The notes under the pieces are model-generated. The model was not told where the DNA came from. It worked only from the letters and a program-made list of their open reading frames with translations, and searched no databases. The position numbers and the translations under genes are program-made. Below, piece by piece: positions 36,701 through 48,090 of a stretch of DNA of 64,000 bases; the stretch's first letter is position 1; each line of letters opens with the position of its first letter. The DNA lies in assembly GCA_013397435.1 (NCBI GenBank), contig VZRG01001579.1, positions 37,391-101,390 of the forward strand. Direction: 5' to 3'. The stretch is from Erythrocercus mccallii (lineage: Eukaryota > Chordata > Aves > Passeriformes > Dicruridae).

Positions 36701-36834
36701 GACTAGATAAAAACTTGATCTGACAGTAGTAACTCTATAAAGACAAATTGCAGTGCACACAGCCACTGTAAGAACCAGTAATTTATTTATATAGCCATTT
36801 ATAATGCACTAAATAGCAGCATGCCAACTATCAT
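30761..36834. other. Non-coding stretch
   Basis: No gene recognised. A GC-rich patch at about 33690-34110 carries several overlapping frames of up to 141 codons on both strands, as its composition would allow. A GACA run lies near 30943-30957. No CR1 or LTR sequence was recognised. Confidence 0.55.
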
Positions 36835-37170
36835 GTGTCACAGCTCAGCTGGTCTGTAGCTGCTAAGATAAATTTGGCCATATCAGACACTCAGACTTGA
36901 CCAGCCTAGAAGTAAAACAAGTCCCTGGATTAGGCAAGGACAGGTTGGATTCAAACCTAAACAGGAATTAAACCTCAGGCATTCCCATTCACCCCTGAAT
37001 GCAGACATATCACTGGTCAGGGAGCTGGGTGCTGCAGAAATCCCAACCAATCACTTGTCTGGGGCTGGGAATTTTGAAATTTGAGCCTCATAATAAACCT
37101 TTGCTCTTTACCTTATGCTCGTCGGTGACTCGAGTCATGAATCTGTCTCCAACCCACGACCACACATTAC
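36835..37170 (+). mobile_element. Probable LTR remnant of an endogenous retrovirus (3' part clear, 5' limit uncertain)
   Basis: The 3' half has the order expected of a gammaretrovirus-like LTR. A CCAAT box (CCAATCA, 37047-37053) comes first, then AATAAA at 37092-37097. A pyrimidine-rich R/U5-like stretch (CCTTTGCTCTTTACC) follows, and the sequence ends in CA at about 37166. The CpG content at 37118-37135 contrasts with the flanks, as often in retroviral sequence. I could not identify a matching TG start with target-site duplication, so the 5' limit at 36835 (a TGTCACAG) is a guess. No internal retroviral genes are adjacent. Confidence 0.5.
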
Positions 37171-40100
37171 AATTATGGAAAAAAATTATGGAAACAAATT
37201 ACATTAGCATATCTGAGGTGATAATTGAGCCCAAATAGCATTATTGTTTGAAGACTAATAGAGAGAATAATGTGGGAATAACACTCTGCCTTAGGTCTGA
37301 TGCACTTCAAAATGGAAAGTGAGACTGACATATTTTGGGTTTTATTGATTTTATTGAGAAACAAACAGAAAAGCTGCCTCATCAGTAAGATTTTTTTTTG
37401 TTCTTGTCACAAGCAAATAGCTTCTTTCATCACTGCCAACAACAAGAATGTCTCTTGGAGGGGCAGGGAACAGAGAGGGGAAAGGCAAACCTTTCTTGCT
37501 CTGAAAGGGCTTTCACTCCTTCCAAAGATGGAGATGGAATTTGGTAGAAATTCTTCTTCAAAAACGAAAGAAATTTACTGAGGAAAAATTGATCCTTGAA
37601 AAAACACAGATTCTTTTCAGGTTTTGTTTTTAATTATTATTTTTGTTCAGATTTCCTGAAATAGTAGGGAAAGGCTTGCTGCTTGTGAATTTTATTTAAT
37701 CTTTTTGATGCTAAGAACTGATTCTGATAGTTACTTTGATAAGTAAAGTCACAGTTACTTCTGATTCTGGGATAGTGTTGGAATAACTGTGATGTTTTAA
37801 AAGATCTTGAATTATATCCTGTCTAAGAAAAAGATGAATATATGCATCAAAATCTGATTTTGATGGAAGTATTAAACTGTAAACTAAACAGGTGGGGCTG
37901 TGATAGGCCCCTTCTTTTTCAAGTTTTGGTTTAAATTTCAATATTGGAAACCCAAAAGCAAAGGACTAAAAGTAGAGTTCAGTTTACTCCTGATGAAATG
38001 AACTACAGAATTGCACAAGGATATTCTTGAATGCAATCAGGCAAGGTATCATGAGTGAGATACCTGCAAAATACATCCAATAATAGGAATGTGTCACAGC
38101 TGTCTGAAGAAGTGATGAGGCAGCTGCAGCTCTTCCACTGAAGGGAGGAGAGGCAGCCAGAAATATAGAGAAAAAAATTAAACAAATAAAATAGACTTTA
38201 AAATTGCTGGTCCCCTCCATATGAGCTTAAATGCTCCTAAGTGGTTAATGAAGTGGGCGCCTTTGCATTTGAGTTTTGAGGGGAGGCCTCAAAACTGCAT
38301 CAAAATGGAATTTAGCAGCTGATTAATCTCAGCCACAGCTTAACACAAAGGGAAGGTGCCCGGTTAGTGAGCACTGTGAGCCAGGCTAGGCACAGCATCC
38401 CCTGGAGCCCCAGGGGGCAGAGCTGGATCTCAGGAGATTGGTCAGAGAACTGGAAATGACCTGAATGATCAATCCTGGATTGGGAGAGCACCCCTGGGCC
38501 TCTGCAGCCTGCAGCTCTGGGTGGGTGAGCAGATGTCCACAGGCACGAGGCACTAAGGAACCAGATTATGTGACCAGGTTGTTAAGCCAGAAATGTTGTT
38601 CTTGGCTCACAGTAAAAAACCACCTGTGAGATGTCACCTCCCAAAGTCAGGCCCAGTCTCAGAGCCTTGCCAACCTCCTGAAGGGCTTCACATTCCTCTG
38701 GAGCCTGGGGATTGCATTACTTCCATTTGTCTTTAATGCTTTGGTCAGTGAAGTCCCTCCAACACTCTAACAATAAGCTGCTTAAGCACTTCCTAGGGAG
38801 CTGTGCTGAACTTCATTTTTATCTGACCACAGTTCCTTGCCCCTCCTTTTGCCTCAGCGAGGATTCTCTTGAACCATTCACAATTGATTTGACTTCATTG
38901 ACAAGCAAGAAGGGAAGAGACAATCTTTTGCAGACTATATTTGTTTGAAATAATTATCATGATTTGGCTGCTTCTAATCAAGTTTGCCCTGACATGTTGA
39001 TAATATTGCATGGGAATTAAAACACAAGGGACTTTTCCTTTCCCCTTAATTTTCTCAGTAGAACTGCGGGTGGGACATCAAAACTGTTTTCAGAGTCCCA
39101 GTCTCCTGCTGTGAATGTTGTTAGTGTGGGAGCAGAAATCCCATTTTGGGGTGCTTTTGTTTGTGAATAATTCTTTAATCATAATTTGCCAAGGACTGTG
39201 TTGAGACTTCACGGTTTTATCTGCTTCAGCCCAGCTGAGGAGATGTGATAAATGCAACCTGTTAAACACCACAATGAGACACTGAGAGCTGCAGGAGGCA
39301 AAGACTGAAATGATAGGGTATAATCAGAGGCGAAGTGAGATGGAGTGCCACACAAATACCTCTGAGAAATTTGTTAAACAAACTCAAGCTCTTGTATAAT
39401 TAGATGACAAGATTTATTTTAAACTATGAGGTATGAGTGTGACAGCACTGTAATTTGTCCTAAATAATTTCTTCACACCCAACAAGACACGGTCTTTAGA
39501 GTTCAGTCCTTCTATGCATTTCTTAAAAACAAAACCCAACACTTTTTACTCCTAAATTGAGTATGGAAACAGAAATAAAGCTTGCTGAAAGGCAGGTTTG
39601 AAATTTCCTTTCAAGATTAAAGAGATTACTTGATTTAGTGAAGTAATTACTCATGCTTTGCTATCTGATTTCCTCTAAAATAATCTTGTTGACAGCTCCT
39701 GCTTTATTTTTTTTTTCATTGTGAAGGATGTGTGCACACAGAGTAGCTGAAACCTTTGGGGACAGGACACCTGTCTGGTTCTCCCTTCACTCCTGTGCAA
39801 CCCATTGCTGTCCAAGAGAGACAGGACAGGGTGGAAGTCTGTGCCTTCACAGCTGAAGGAAAGACATTCAGTAGTGTTTCAGGTGCTCCCCTTGCCATTT
39901 TCCCTGTTCTGGAAGGAGGGATGGAGAATGCTGCTCTATCTGGTGTCTCAGACTCTGCCATGCTATGAACAGTATTGTCATTTTTGTCCAAAAATCACTG
40001 AAATCCCTGTTTGCCACATCAATCCATTTCCTGCACTTGTTCCAAGTTAGTTGTGCAGGGATATTTTGTGATAGCAATGCCCAGCAGGCTCTGGCACGTG

Positions 40101-41950
40101 CCTGGCAGTGTCTGGGTTGTGCCCTCTGTGCCCGTGGCAGAGGCTCAGGTGGAGATGCCTGTGTCACACTGGGCATGGTTGCCCTGGTCCTTTGCAGTGC
40201 AAGACTCTGGGGACAGTGCAGGGAACACACTCAGGCAGATGGGGTTTTGTTTCCATGGCTCTAAATTGCTTCCCACAAATATTTGTGCCAGCCAGCAGAG
40301 TGTTCATGGCAAGGTGAGTCAGTGTGGCCAGAGCAAAAGGCTTTAAAGACCAGAGGGAATATTTATGGTAATGTTCATGCAGCCTAATTACAACATGTGC
40401 CTACATTATCCATGACATTTTGAGCTCTCCTGGTTTATTTTCTGTTGTTTCCAGGTCCTAGTGCAAAAGCACTTGCCGGCAGCACAGAACTCCTGTTTTC
40501 AGAGATCCATCTGCCATTTGGAATTGTTTGATCAGACATCGAGTCAAAGACCCTTCTTTGTGTGCCAGCTTTCTTCCCTCTGCAAGCTATGATGAGCTTT
40601 CCCTTTTCTCTTATCTTCTGAGTGCTTTCATTCTTGCCACAGGGTCTTTTAAAAACTCTGCATCCATCACTGCCGTGTCATGAGGAATTGGAAACTTCAT
40701 TGAAAGGGAAGATAATCAGCCTTATGTTGCTTGCTTATGTTTTTGGTGTGTTTTATCCTAAGTAGGCAAAGCTCTTCTGAACCACTGGTGATCCCAAAGG
40801 AAATCAGCTGATTCTTTCTGGTGACATAGCTGGGTAGCTTTCCTGACAAAATAAAGCATCCCTGCTCTGTAGCTGAGCTCTCTGGAGGTACCACTCATCC
40901 TCTCAGAGCTGGAGCTATTCTATATTCATGGAGCTTTGAATTCATTAACTGTGAATCTGTTGTCTTGTCAAGTCTCTCCTAAGAAATGTTAAAATTCAGC
41001 CAGATGTCTGGTGTTATCTCCCCCTTAAAAAAAGAATTCAGAGGAAATCTTTAATCTGTGAAGCTGATAGTCAGCGAAGTTCAGTCCATTCCCATACCTG
41101 GCACTTCTTGTGGCTTTGAACAGAACTATCATGGTGGGGTCAGGCCACTTCACTAGGCAAGTTTTTCACTCATAAAATGGTTTGGAGGATGTCTGTCACA
41201 GTTTATTGGTTAAAGCCATGACTACATGACAGATTTCCTAGTTCTGGGAGGCTGCTATTCTGTCACTCTCAATGGTGGAGTGATACAACTTCTGGTAGCA
41301 AGTTTTATGTGTGCTCTTAGCAGAACATCAAGACTCCAAATTTCTGACTTTGGTTACCCTGGATAGAAGTGTGTATTGGTAGATCTTGCTGTTCCCTTTC
41401 TCAGAACTTACAGCTAAGTGATAAAAATTGTGATAATGTTTGCCAGAGGCTTATTCCTCAGGTTGGTAGCCGAGAAGCCTGGAAGTCTGACTCCAGTTTT
41501 ACATGAACAGCCTTGCAAGCTGAAGAGCCTTTTCTTCATGTTTGTGACAGTGAACCCAGCAGCTCTTGGACCCCTCAATGCAGTTGGAAACATCAGATTT
41601 CTTCTCTTTACCTACAACCCCCAAAGCCTTGGACTTCCCCCAGTTTGCTGGGAGCTTGTTGCACCACTGTGTGTGTGGGGAGTCCTTGGCTCTGGGGACA
41701 ATGTTCTCAGCCTGCTCCTGTATCTCAAGGACAGCCAAAGAGCCCCTGGAGTTCCCTGCCAGCACCTGTGGCATTTCTAAATGGGAAGCAGCGAAGGAAG
41801 TTTTCTTGGTATTCTGATATTTTTAGTGAGGCTTTTGTTGGACATTCTCTATCCAGAATCTAAGCAAAAAATTATGCATGATGTAAAATCTCAGCATTTC
41901 AAAATGCTGGCATTTCCTCTGGACACTAATCCTGTTTGCATCTGGGTTCC
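37171..41950. other. Non-coding stretch
   Basis: No gene or repeat recognised. The frames at 39868-40230 (minus, 120 codons) and 41418-41780 (plus, 120 codons) are the longest. Each overlaps other frames and has no known motif. Confidence 0.55.
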
Positions 41951-42170
41951 AACTGAAAGAGGGTAAGTTTAGGTTAGATGTGGGGAAGAAATTCTCTCTT
42001 GTGAGAAGGGCAGGCCCTGGCACAGGTTTCCCATCCCTGGCAGTGTCCAAGGCCCCAGGTTAGGGCTGGGGGCAGCCTGGGACAGTGGAAGGTGTCCTTG
42101 ACCATGGCAGGGGGTGGAATGGGATGGGCTTTAAGGTCCCTCCAACCAAAACCATGATTCCATGATTGTA
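41951..42170 (+). mobile_element. CR1 LINE 3' end, plus strand, 5'-truncated
   Basis: The segment follows the 3' untranslated end of avian CR1 in order. It starts with GAGGGTAAGTTTAGGTTAGA, followed by 'ggaagaaattc'. A segment ending 'ggcacaggtttccca' and 'catccctggcagtgtccaaggcc' comes next. Then come 'cagtggaaggtgtccttg', 'ccatggcagggggtgga' and 'tttaaggtccctccaacc', and finally the octamer-like tail 'atgattccatgatt'. Only about 220 bp remain, as is usual for 5'-truncated CR1 insertions. It has no coding capacity. CR1 retrotransposes without typical target duplications, and none is seen. Confidence 0.93.
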
Positions 42171-43812
42171 TCTGTGCCTGCATAACCAGCACATCTCAGC
42201 TGCAGACTGGAGACTCCTGCATTGCAGAGCTACCAAAATCCCATGGCTTTATCATGACACTTCAATTTTCTTGCAATAGGACCTTTGTCTGAGGGGCAAT
42301 AGGGGTTAAATGACTAGGAAAGATTTCCTTAGGAAATCCTGCTCCTCCAGAGCCTTTTGAGATGTTAATCTTCAACCTGTTTCCTTATTTTGGACTCCAG
42401 GCAGACACTGTAAAAGCAGACTGGGATACCTCACTTCAAAAGACATTTTCAACACCAGTGGTTGCTTATTGATTCAGCTGTTCATAAATCATTTAGAGAT
42501 CCTCCTGCTGAACACAGCTCTCAGACAGGATCCCTGATGTTACTAAACTCAGCTGTACAAGCCCTCCCAGGCAATCCACCCCAACAATGCCTTGTTTGAT
42601 CAAGCGTCTGCTTTAGGGGTTTTTTTTAGCATGAAACCTTTATGTGTTTTCAACAGAGTTTAGGTAGAGAATCCTAGATTTGTGTTTTGAAGTAAGTAAA
42701 GGTGGCATTCGGCTCTATTTTTATTGCAAACTACAGAACAAAATCAACCAGTGTTTAAAAGAGTGAGGTAGTTTGCCAAAAAACAACGAACACAAAAGCC
42801 TGGGAACTTGGGAAATGCAAGATATGCAACCTTAATTCAGACACCTGGGCTTCTGAATTATGAAATACAAGGGTGGATGATGTGTAATCATAATGTCTAT
42901 GTGCAGGGGAAAGCTGCTGCTTTTCCTTAGTTCTGTCACTCCCGACTTCTGAATGCTTCAATTTCCAGCATTAGCAATTCCCTCTTCTTGAAGCATCTTA
43001 TCTGTGATTCTCCACAAACTCCAAAGTTGTCTACATTTGGATAACGTTTCCAGCTTCTCCATAAATTAACTTATGTAAAATATCAGGCCACTACTGTGAA
43101 GTAGAGGGTACCAGAGTCTGGATAAAATGACAAAATTTGCCATGGTAAGAACAGTGTATTTTCCACATAAACTATTCTCTAAAAAGAGCTGAATATTTTT
43201 TGCTGAAATTTAAGAGAAGCCTGAGGCAGACATCAGCCTGAAATGGAAAATGTCAGTCAGAGCAATTAAAGTGGAGAAACCTGGATGCAACCAAGGCAGA
43301 GCCTTGTGGCAGGGAGTGTCTGGGCAGAGTTGGCTGCACATCAGAGCCGGTGTCACTGCCCCGGAAATGGTGCTTGAGCCCAGGGAAGGCTAAAGCCAAG
43401 GCATTGGCAGCTGCTCTGTTGTCCTGTGTGCTCAGGGGAGGCCTTACCCGGGCCCAGCCGATCCGTGTGGGATGAGGGATTGTGTGCTGCGCGGTGGCTG
43501 GGAGCAGCTCCGTCCCCCACAGGATCCCACAGTGAGGGAGCCTTGCACAGCTTCTGGGGGGAGCAGAGCCTGTGCTCAGCGTCTGGGGGGAACTGGGAGC
43601 GGCTGGACAGCAAGGAGCAGCAAAAGGGTGGATAATTACTGACAACAGGGGGTTCTGGGATGCTCAAGGTGCCATGGAAGCAGCACTACAAAACATCTCT
43701 GTTCTTTTATAGTGGGAAACTAAAGAGTGATACTGAATAATCTTTTAATCAGAGAGAGCTTGTGCAGTCTCCAAATAGAGACTCTTGGGTGATTTGATAA
43801 GTTGCACTCTAG
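42171..43812. other. Non-coding stretch between two CR1 tails
   Basis: No gene recognised. A GC-rich patch at 43270-43640 contains overlapping frames on both strands (130 and 104 codons, minus) without recognisable motifs. Confidence 0.55.
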
Positions 43813-44150
43813 AAACAGAGTCACTGAATGACTGAGGGTGGAGAAGCCTCCCAGCCCACCCAGTCCCAGCTGTGCCCCATCCCCACCTTGTCCCCAGCCC
43901 AGAGCACTCAGTGTCACCTCCAGCCCTTCCTGGGACATCTCCAGGGATGGGCACTCCAAACCTCCCTGGGCAGCCCCTGCCAAGGCCTGAGCACCCTTTC
44001 CATGGGGAAATTCCTCCTGATTCCAACCTGAGCCTCCCCTGGCCCAGCCTGAGGCTGTTCCCTCTCCTCCTGTCTCTGTTCCCTGGGAGCAGAGCCTGAC
44101 CCCCGCGGCTGTCCCCTCCTGGCAGGAGATTCCTTCCACAGAGTGTGAGT
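43813..44150 (-). mobile_element. CR1 LINE 3' region, minus strand
   Basis: On the plus strand the complement of CR1 is read from its 3' end. It starts with 'agagtcactgaatgactgagg' in altered form and 'tccagggatgggcactcc'. 'ctccctgggcagcc' and 'caccctttccatggggaaatt' follow. Next are 'attccaacctgagcctcccctgg', 'ctgaggctgttccctc' and 'ccctgggagcagagcctgaccccc'. The 5' limit near 44150 is approximate, since similarity fades. It is GC-rich, and only the non-coding 3' part plus the end of ORF2 could be represented. The long minus-strand frame here (149 codons) is a compositional by-product. Confidence 0.92.
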
Positions 44151-47100
44151 GGGTGCTGAAAGGTTTCATGGCATTGCTCGGGTGTCTTTTCTGCTTATTC
44201 TGTCTTTCAAAGAATTATTTTGAGAAATAATTATTTTCATTTAACTTTGCATTTGGAAAATGCAGAATGAGAGAAAATTACAGAGGATTTACTTTTTACC
44301 CTATAGATATGATGAGTTTAAAGACCAAAAAGCAATTAAAAGCTGTTCCAGGGAAGCCTTGTTACTTGCACTGTGTCTAGGCTCCTCAAGACACTGAGCT
44401 CAAAATTATCATTGTCTCTACACTGAGCAAATAAAAAACATGACTCACTGTCAACCAAAGTCATGGATCTTGTTCATACCACTAATCATCTTCTGCTATC
44501 TGAGGTAGAATAGTGACAGCCCAGTGCAAGTTTCAGAAGCATTTAGAAAATGAATGTAATTGTGGGGGGCTGAAATAAATAAAGGCCTTTTCTTCCCAGA
44601 GACACTTCTCCCTGCTGGGTAATCACCTCCCTGCCCAGCACTGCACTATGCATGGGAATAAACCCAGATATTTCATCATCTCGAGGTGTTTCCTCTAGAG
44701 AGGTGATAAATATTTTATGGCTGAGCACTTTTTAGCACCAAAGTCTAATTTTTAGTATTGCTGTCAGTGTTAGATCTTTCTAAAATAGGGGGGAAAAAAG
44801 AATTGTCTTTAAAAAGTCTGTTAACTCCACTTAGTTATTAGGTTTTGGAACAGCTTTTCTCACCCAGTGGTGACACCCTATCACCCTTACCAACACAGGA
44901 GCTGTTCCTCTCTCTCTGCAGGTGCTCTCCTGAGTAACAACCATGTGCAGCTGGGTCTGGGGCAAGGACAGTTTTATATCCTGCTGCCTCCCGTGTTTGA
45001 AAACATAAATGCACCAGCAAATGTCTTTTCCTGTGCCCACCTGGGCAATGCCACGTTCAGGTGGTTACAGCCCTGTGAAGGGAGGGGTGGGTGCTGCCAA
45101 AGAAAAGGGATGTGATGCAGAATGCAAATCCCAAACTCTCAGAGCACAGACCAACGTGCTTCTCAATTCTAATTGTTACTTAACCAACATACGTGTGTCT
45201 TTTTTAAAAAAAATTCCTTATTATCATCCTAATCTGGTAAATCAAAATTAAAGAGAAAGAGAAAATTGAAAAGGCTGATCTGTAAACCAACAGATGACAA
45301 AAAAGGAAATATTTTGTGCAGTATGTCATTAAGGGATTGTTCATAAATCTTGTCTTTATGCAGATTCACTGGTCAGGCTCAGCATGTACTTGTGACTGTG
45401 CAAGTTTACTTTTTTTTCCCCCCCCCTGTTTTTTTGATGCCTCACAACTTGGAGCATCCCAAGTGAAATATTTGCAGGCTCTGGATGTGCTGTTAAATAG
45501 AACTGTGCCTCCACCTCTGTAATAGTCTTCAGTGCTCTGAATAATCCATCTCCTTCCTTTGTATCTACATTTTGTAGAGAGCTGGGGCTTCAGGGATGTT
45601 TCTCTTTAGCCATCACTTGACCAGGAAACAAGCCCTGAGCACCCAAAAATTTTCTGCTTCTTTTGATTAATGCCCAAAGTTAAGTCTGTCCCTGATCTGC
45701 AATAAGGTCTGGTTAAACATAACTTCAAAATTCAGTGCCCGTGTTTCCTTTTGGGTTTGTTTGTTTGTTTTGTTCCCCCCTGTGAAGTATAAGGAGGCTG
45801 GAGGTTTATACTCAGGATTATATTTCCTGAAACTGTAGCTTTTGAGATACTTACATTGTGTGAAGACTTAAAAGAAAATTCTTTGGGTTTTAGGCTATGA
45901 TTTGTGGGTGGGTCTAATAAGTGACTGAGCTGCATTTTGAGGCTGTAAAAATGAACGAGAAACCAGCCTAAAATACAATTCAGCGTTTTGTCTTTGTAGG
46001 ATAATTTCTCCTCAATAATTAATTTTGCTACAGTGTTTGTTTGCAATGCATTTTTGAAGCTCTCCTTGCAGCCAGGCATTTTTGACTCCCAGGATGGGGA
46101 ACTCTGGGGCTGTGCAGGGTAATGACAACGTTGTTTCCAAGGCACTCTAAATGCTGTGGAAGATAACTTGAGCAGATATTAGTTTCCCACTGTGCTCAGT
46201 TGTTCCACAGCAGCTAATTAAAAGGCAGTTGACATGCACATAAGACAAACGATGCTTGTTGGAGTCCTTAGCAAGCTGAAAAATAATCTAATAACCCCAG
46301 AATTAATTTAGGCTCAAATGTTTCTGTTGCAAATGGTTAATAGGATGATGGTTGAACTGGTGAGCTCAGACACTTTTCTACATGAAGTAGCACATGACCA
46401 GTTTAACTTTTCTCCCATGTAATAAAATTATACAAATCTGAATTATGCACATTTTCCCAAGTTCCTAGACATCATTAAATACTAGGGGATTAAGAACTTG
46501 TATAAATTAATCAATGTGCTATAATCCTAAAAATTATAAAATGAGCCCTTGAGGAAGTAATGTAATACTGGCTTTTTAATTAGCACGACAGAAGAGATTC
46601 ATTGTTCTCTAATGTAATTCATGTGTTTATTCACTGTATTATCAGCTGGAAGTGGCAAAGCCCCCAGTGGTGCTGCTGCTTGGGAGTGGGTGCTGGGTGC
46701 TGATGGATCTGGATTCACACGACATGTGCATCTTCTGCTTACACAGGTAAAGCTGTGCTGATTATATATTTAATATTTATCTTTATTTGCAGAAGTAGAT
46801 CACTCTCTGTTGATTCCTGGGCCTGTTCTGTCAAAATCCCCCAGACCAATTCTTGTTGAAGGCAGAGACCCTGCTGGTGGCAGGGCTCAGAATATCTGTG
46901 CAATGCGGTCTGAAAATGTCAGTTTGGTTTCCAGAGACAGCATTAGGTACAGTGAGGTTTGAGAAGTGTTTCTGTTGCCTGGAACAAAGAATAAAAGCTT
47001 TCCAAACACTGTTAAAATGATAATATAAAAGCAAGTTTTTAACTGAAAGCCTCCATGGTGAACAACATGGCAATATGCTCATATGATACCGTATTTCTGC

Positions 47101-48038
47101 ACTTTTTATAAGGTTAGTTGATTAGTTTATCTATCAATTGCTGTTCAGTTAGAGGAGCACCTTCTTAGGTGATTTCCCCCTGGGTTCTGGCCCACTGGAG
47201 CCCTCCCCGCTGATCTTTTAGCTCTATACTTTATTTTGTCTATGATGTATGGTGCAAAACAAAGTGTCCTTGCTAGACTGAAGGGAAGGCCAAACAGAAT
47301 TTCAAGAATGTATATGAAAAGGTTTGTTAAGCTATGGGAGAGGGCAGGAAAAGTATTAAAAGTTATAACCATGTGTTAACAAAATTACAAATACAGGAAA
47401 AATTTATAAAAAACTAAAAATCTTTAGACATCACTTCCTGTGTTGTTTGACATACCTTATGCTTTCAAGACACAAACACTTTTCCATATAAAATTGTATT
47501 TGAAAGTCTTCATTCATATTCTCCCTTCAGCTCATCCTACAGGCAGTTGTCATGGTCATGGTTGTGGGAATAAAAAGTGCTCCCTCCTATTACACAGGGC
47601 TGCTTCTGATAATGTTCAACAACAGTGAATCATCCAAGCTTTTAATTCTGTCATGCCAGACCTGTCAATAAACTGAGTGACAAAATTTGGTGATGTTAAC
47701 CTTCAGGTGTCAGTGACCACAGGAAAAAAAATAGCAGCAAATTCCACTGTTGTTCATAAGAAAACATAAAACCACTTTGATTTTCCAATGGTTATTTTGA
47801 AAAACACAATACATGGCCAACAAACAAAACACCTTGAAGAATATCTATGGCACAAAAACTGCTATGTGCCAAATCAATGGGGGGGATTTTGAGACAGATT
47901 TATAAATTCACCCTTTCGAGTTTCAAAGTCGATCTCACTTTTTTTTGCTAATCTAAAGCTTGAGTCCAGACATTCCACTCCAGCCCAGGTGAGCCAACCC
48001 GGGCTGTGTTCTGCACCTGAATGGCCAAGGTATAACCA
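44151..48038. other. Non-coding stretch
   Basis: Nothing recognisable as a gene was found. A T-run passing into a C-run lies at about 45410-45426, and a (TTTG)n-like tract near 45757-45770. The largest frame is 137 codons (45732-46145, minus), lysine- and serine-rich without a motif. Confidence 0.55.
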
Positions 48039-48090
48039 CTGAACATTCCTCTGGAAGTTTCTGAACATTCCTCTGATGCCTCTGGAAGTA
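48039..48090 (+). repeat. Imperfect short tandem duplication
   Basis: CTGAACATTCCTCTGGAAGTTT at 48039-48060 is followed by a second copy beginning CTGAACATTCCTCTG, with a small insertion before the CTCTGGAAGT part. Likely slippage. Confidence 0.75.

Noticed and set aside
41418..41780. 120-codon plus-strand frame with hydrophobic stretches
   Set aside because: Overlapped by frames on both strands, with no recognisable domain and no splice or promoter context.
41892..41909. 8-bp inverted repeat CAGCATTT-CA-AAATGCTG
   Set aside because: Short arms and a 2-base centre; expected by chance in 64 kb and not a microRNA-like hairpin.
43720..44169. 149-codon minus-strand frame
   Set aside because: It lies within the non-coding 3' part of a CR1 element and reflects its GC-rich composition.
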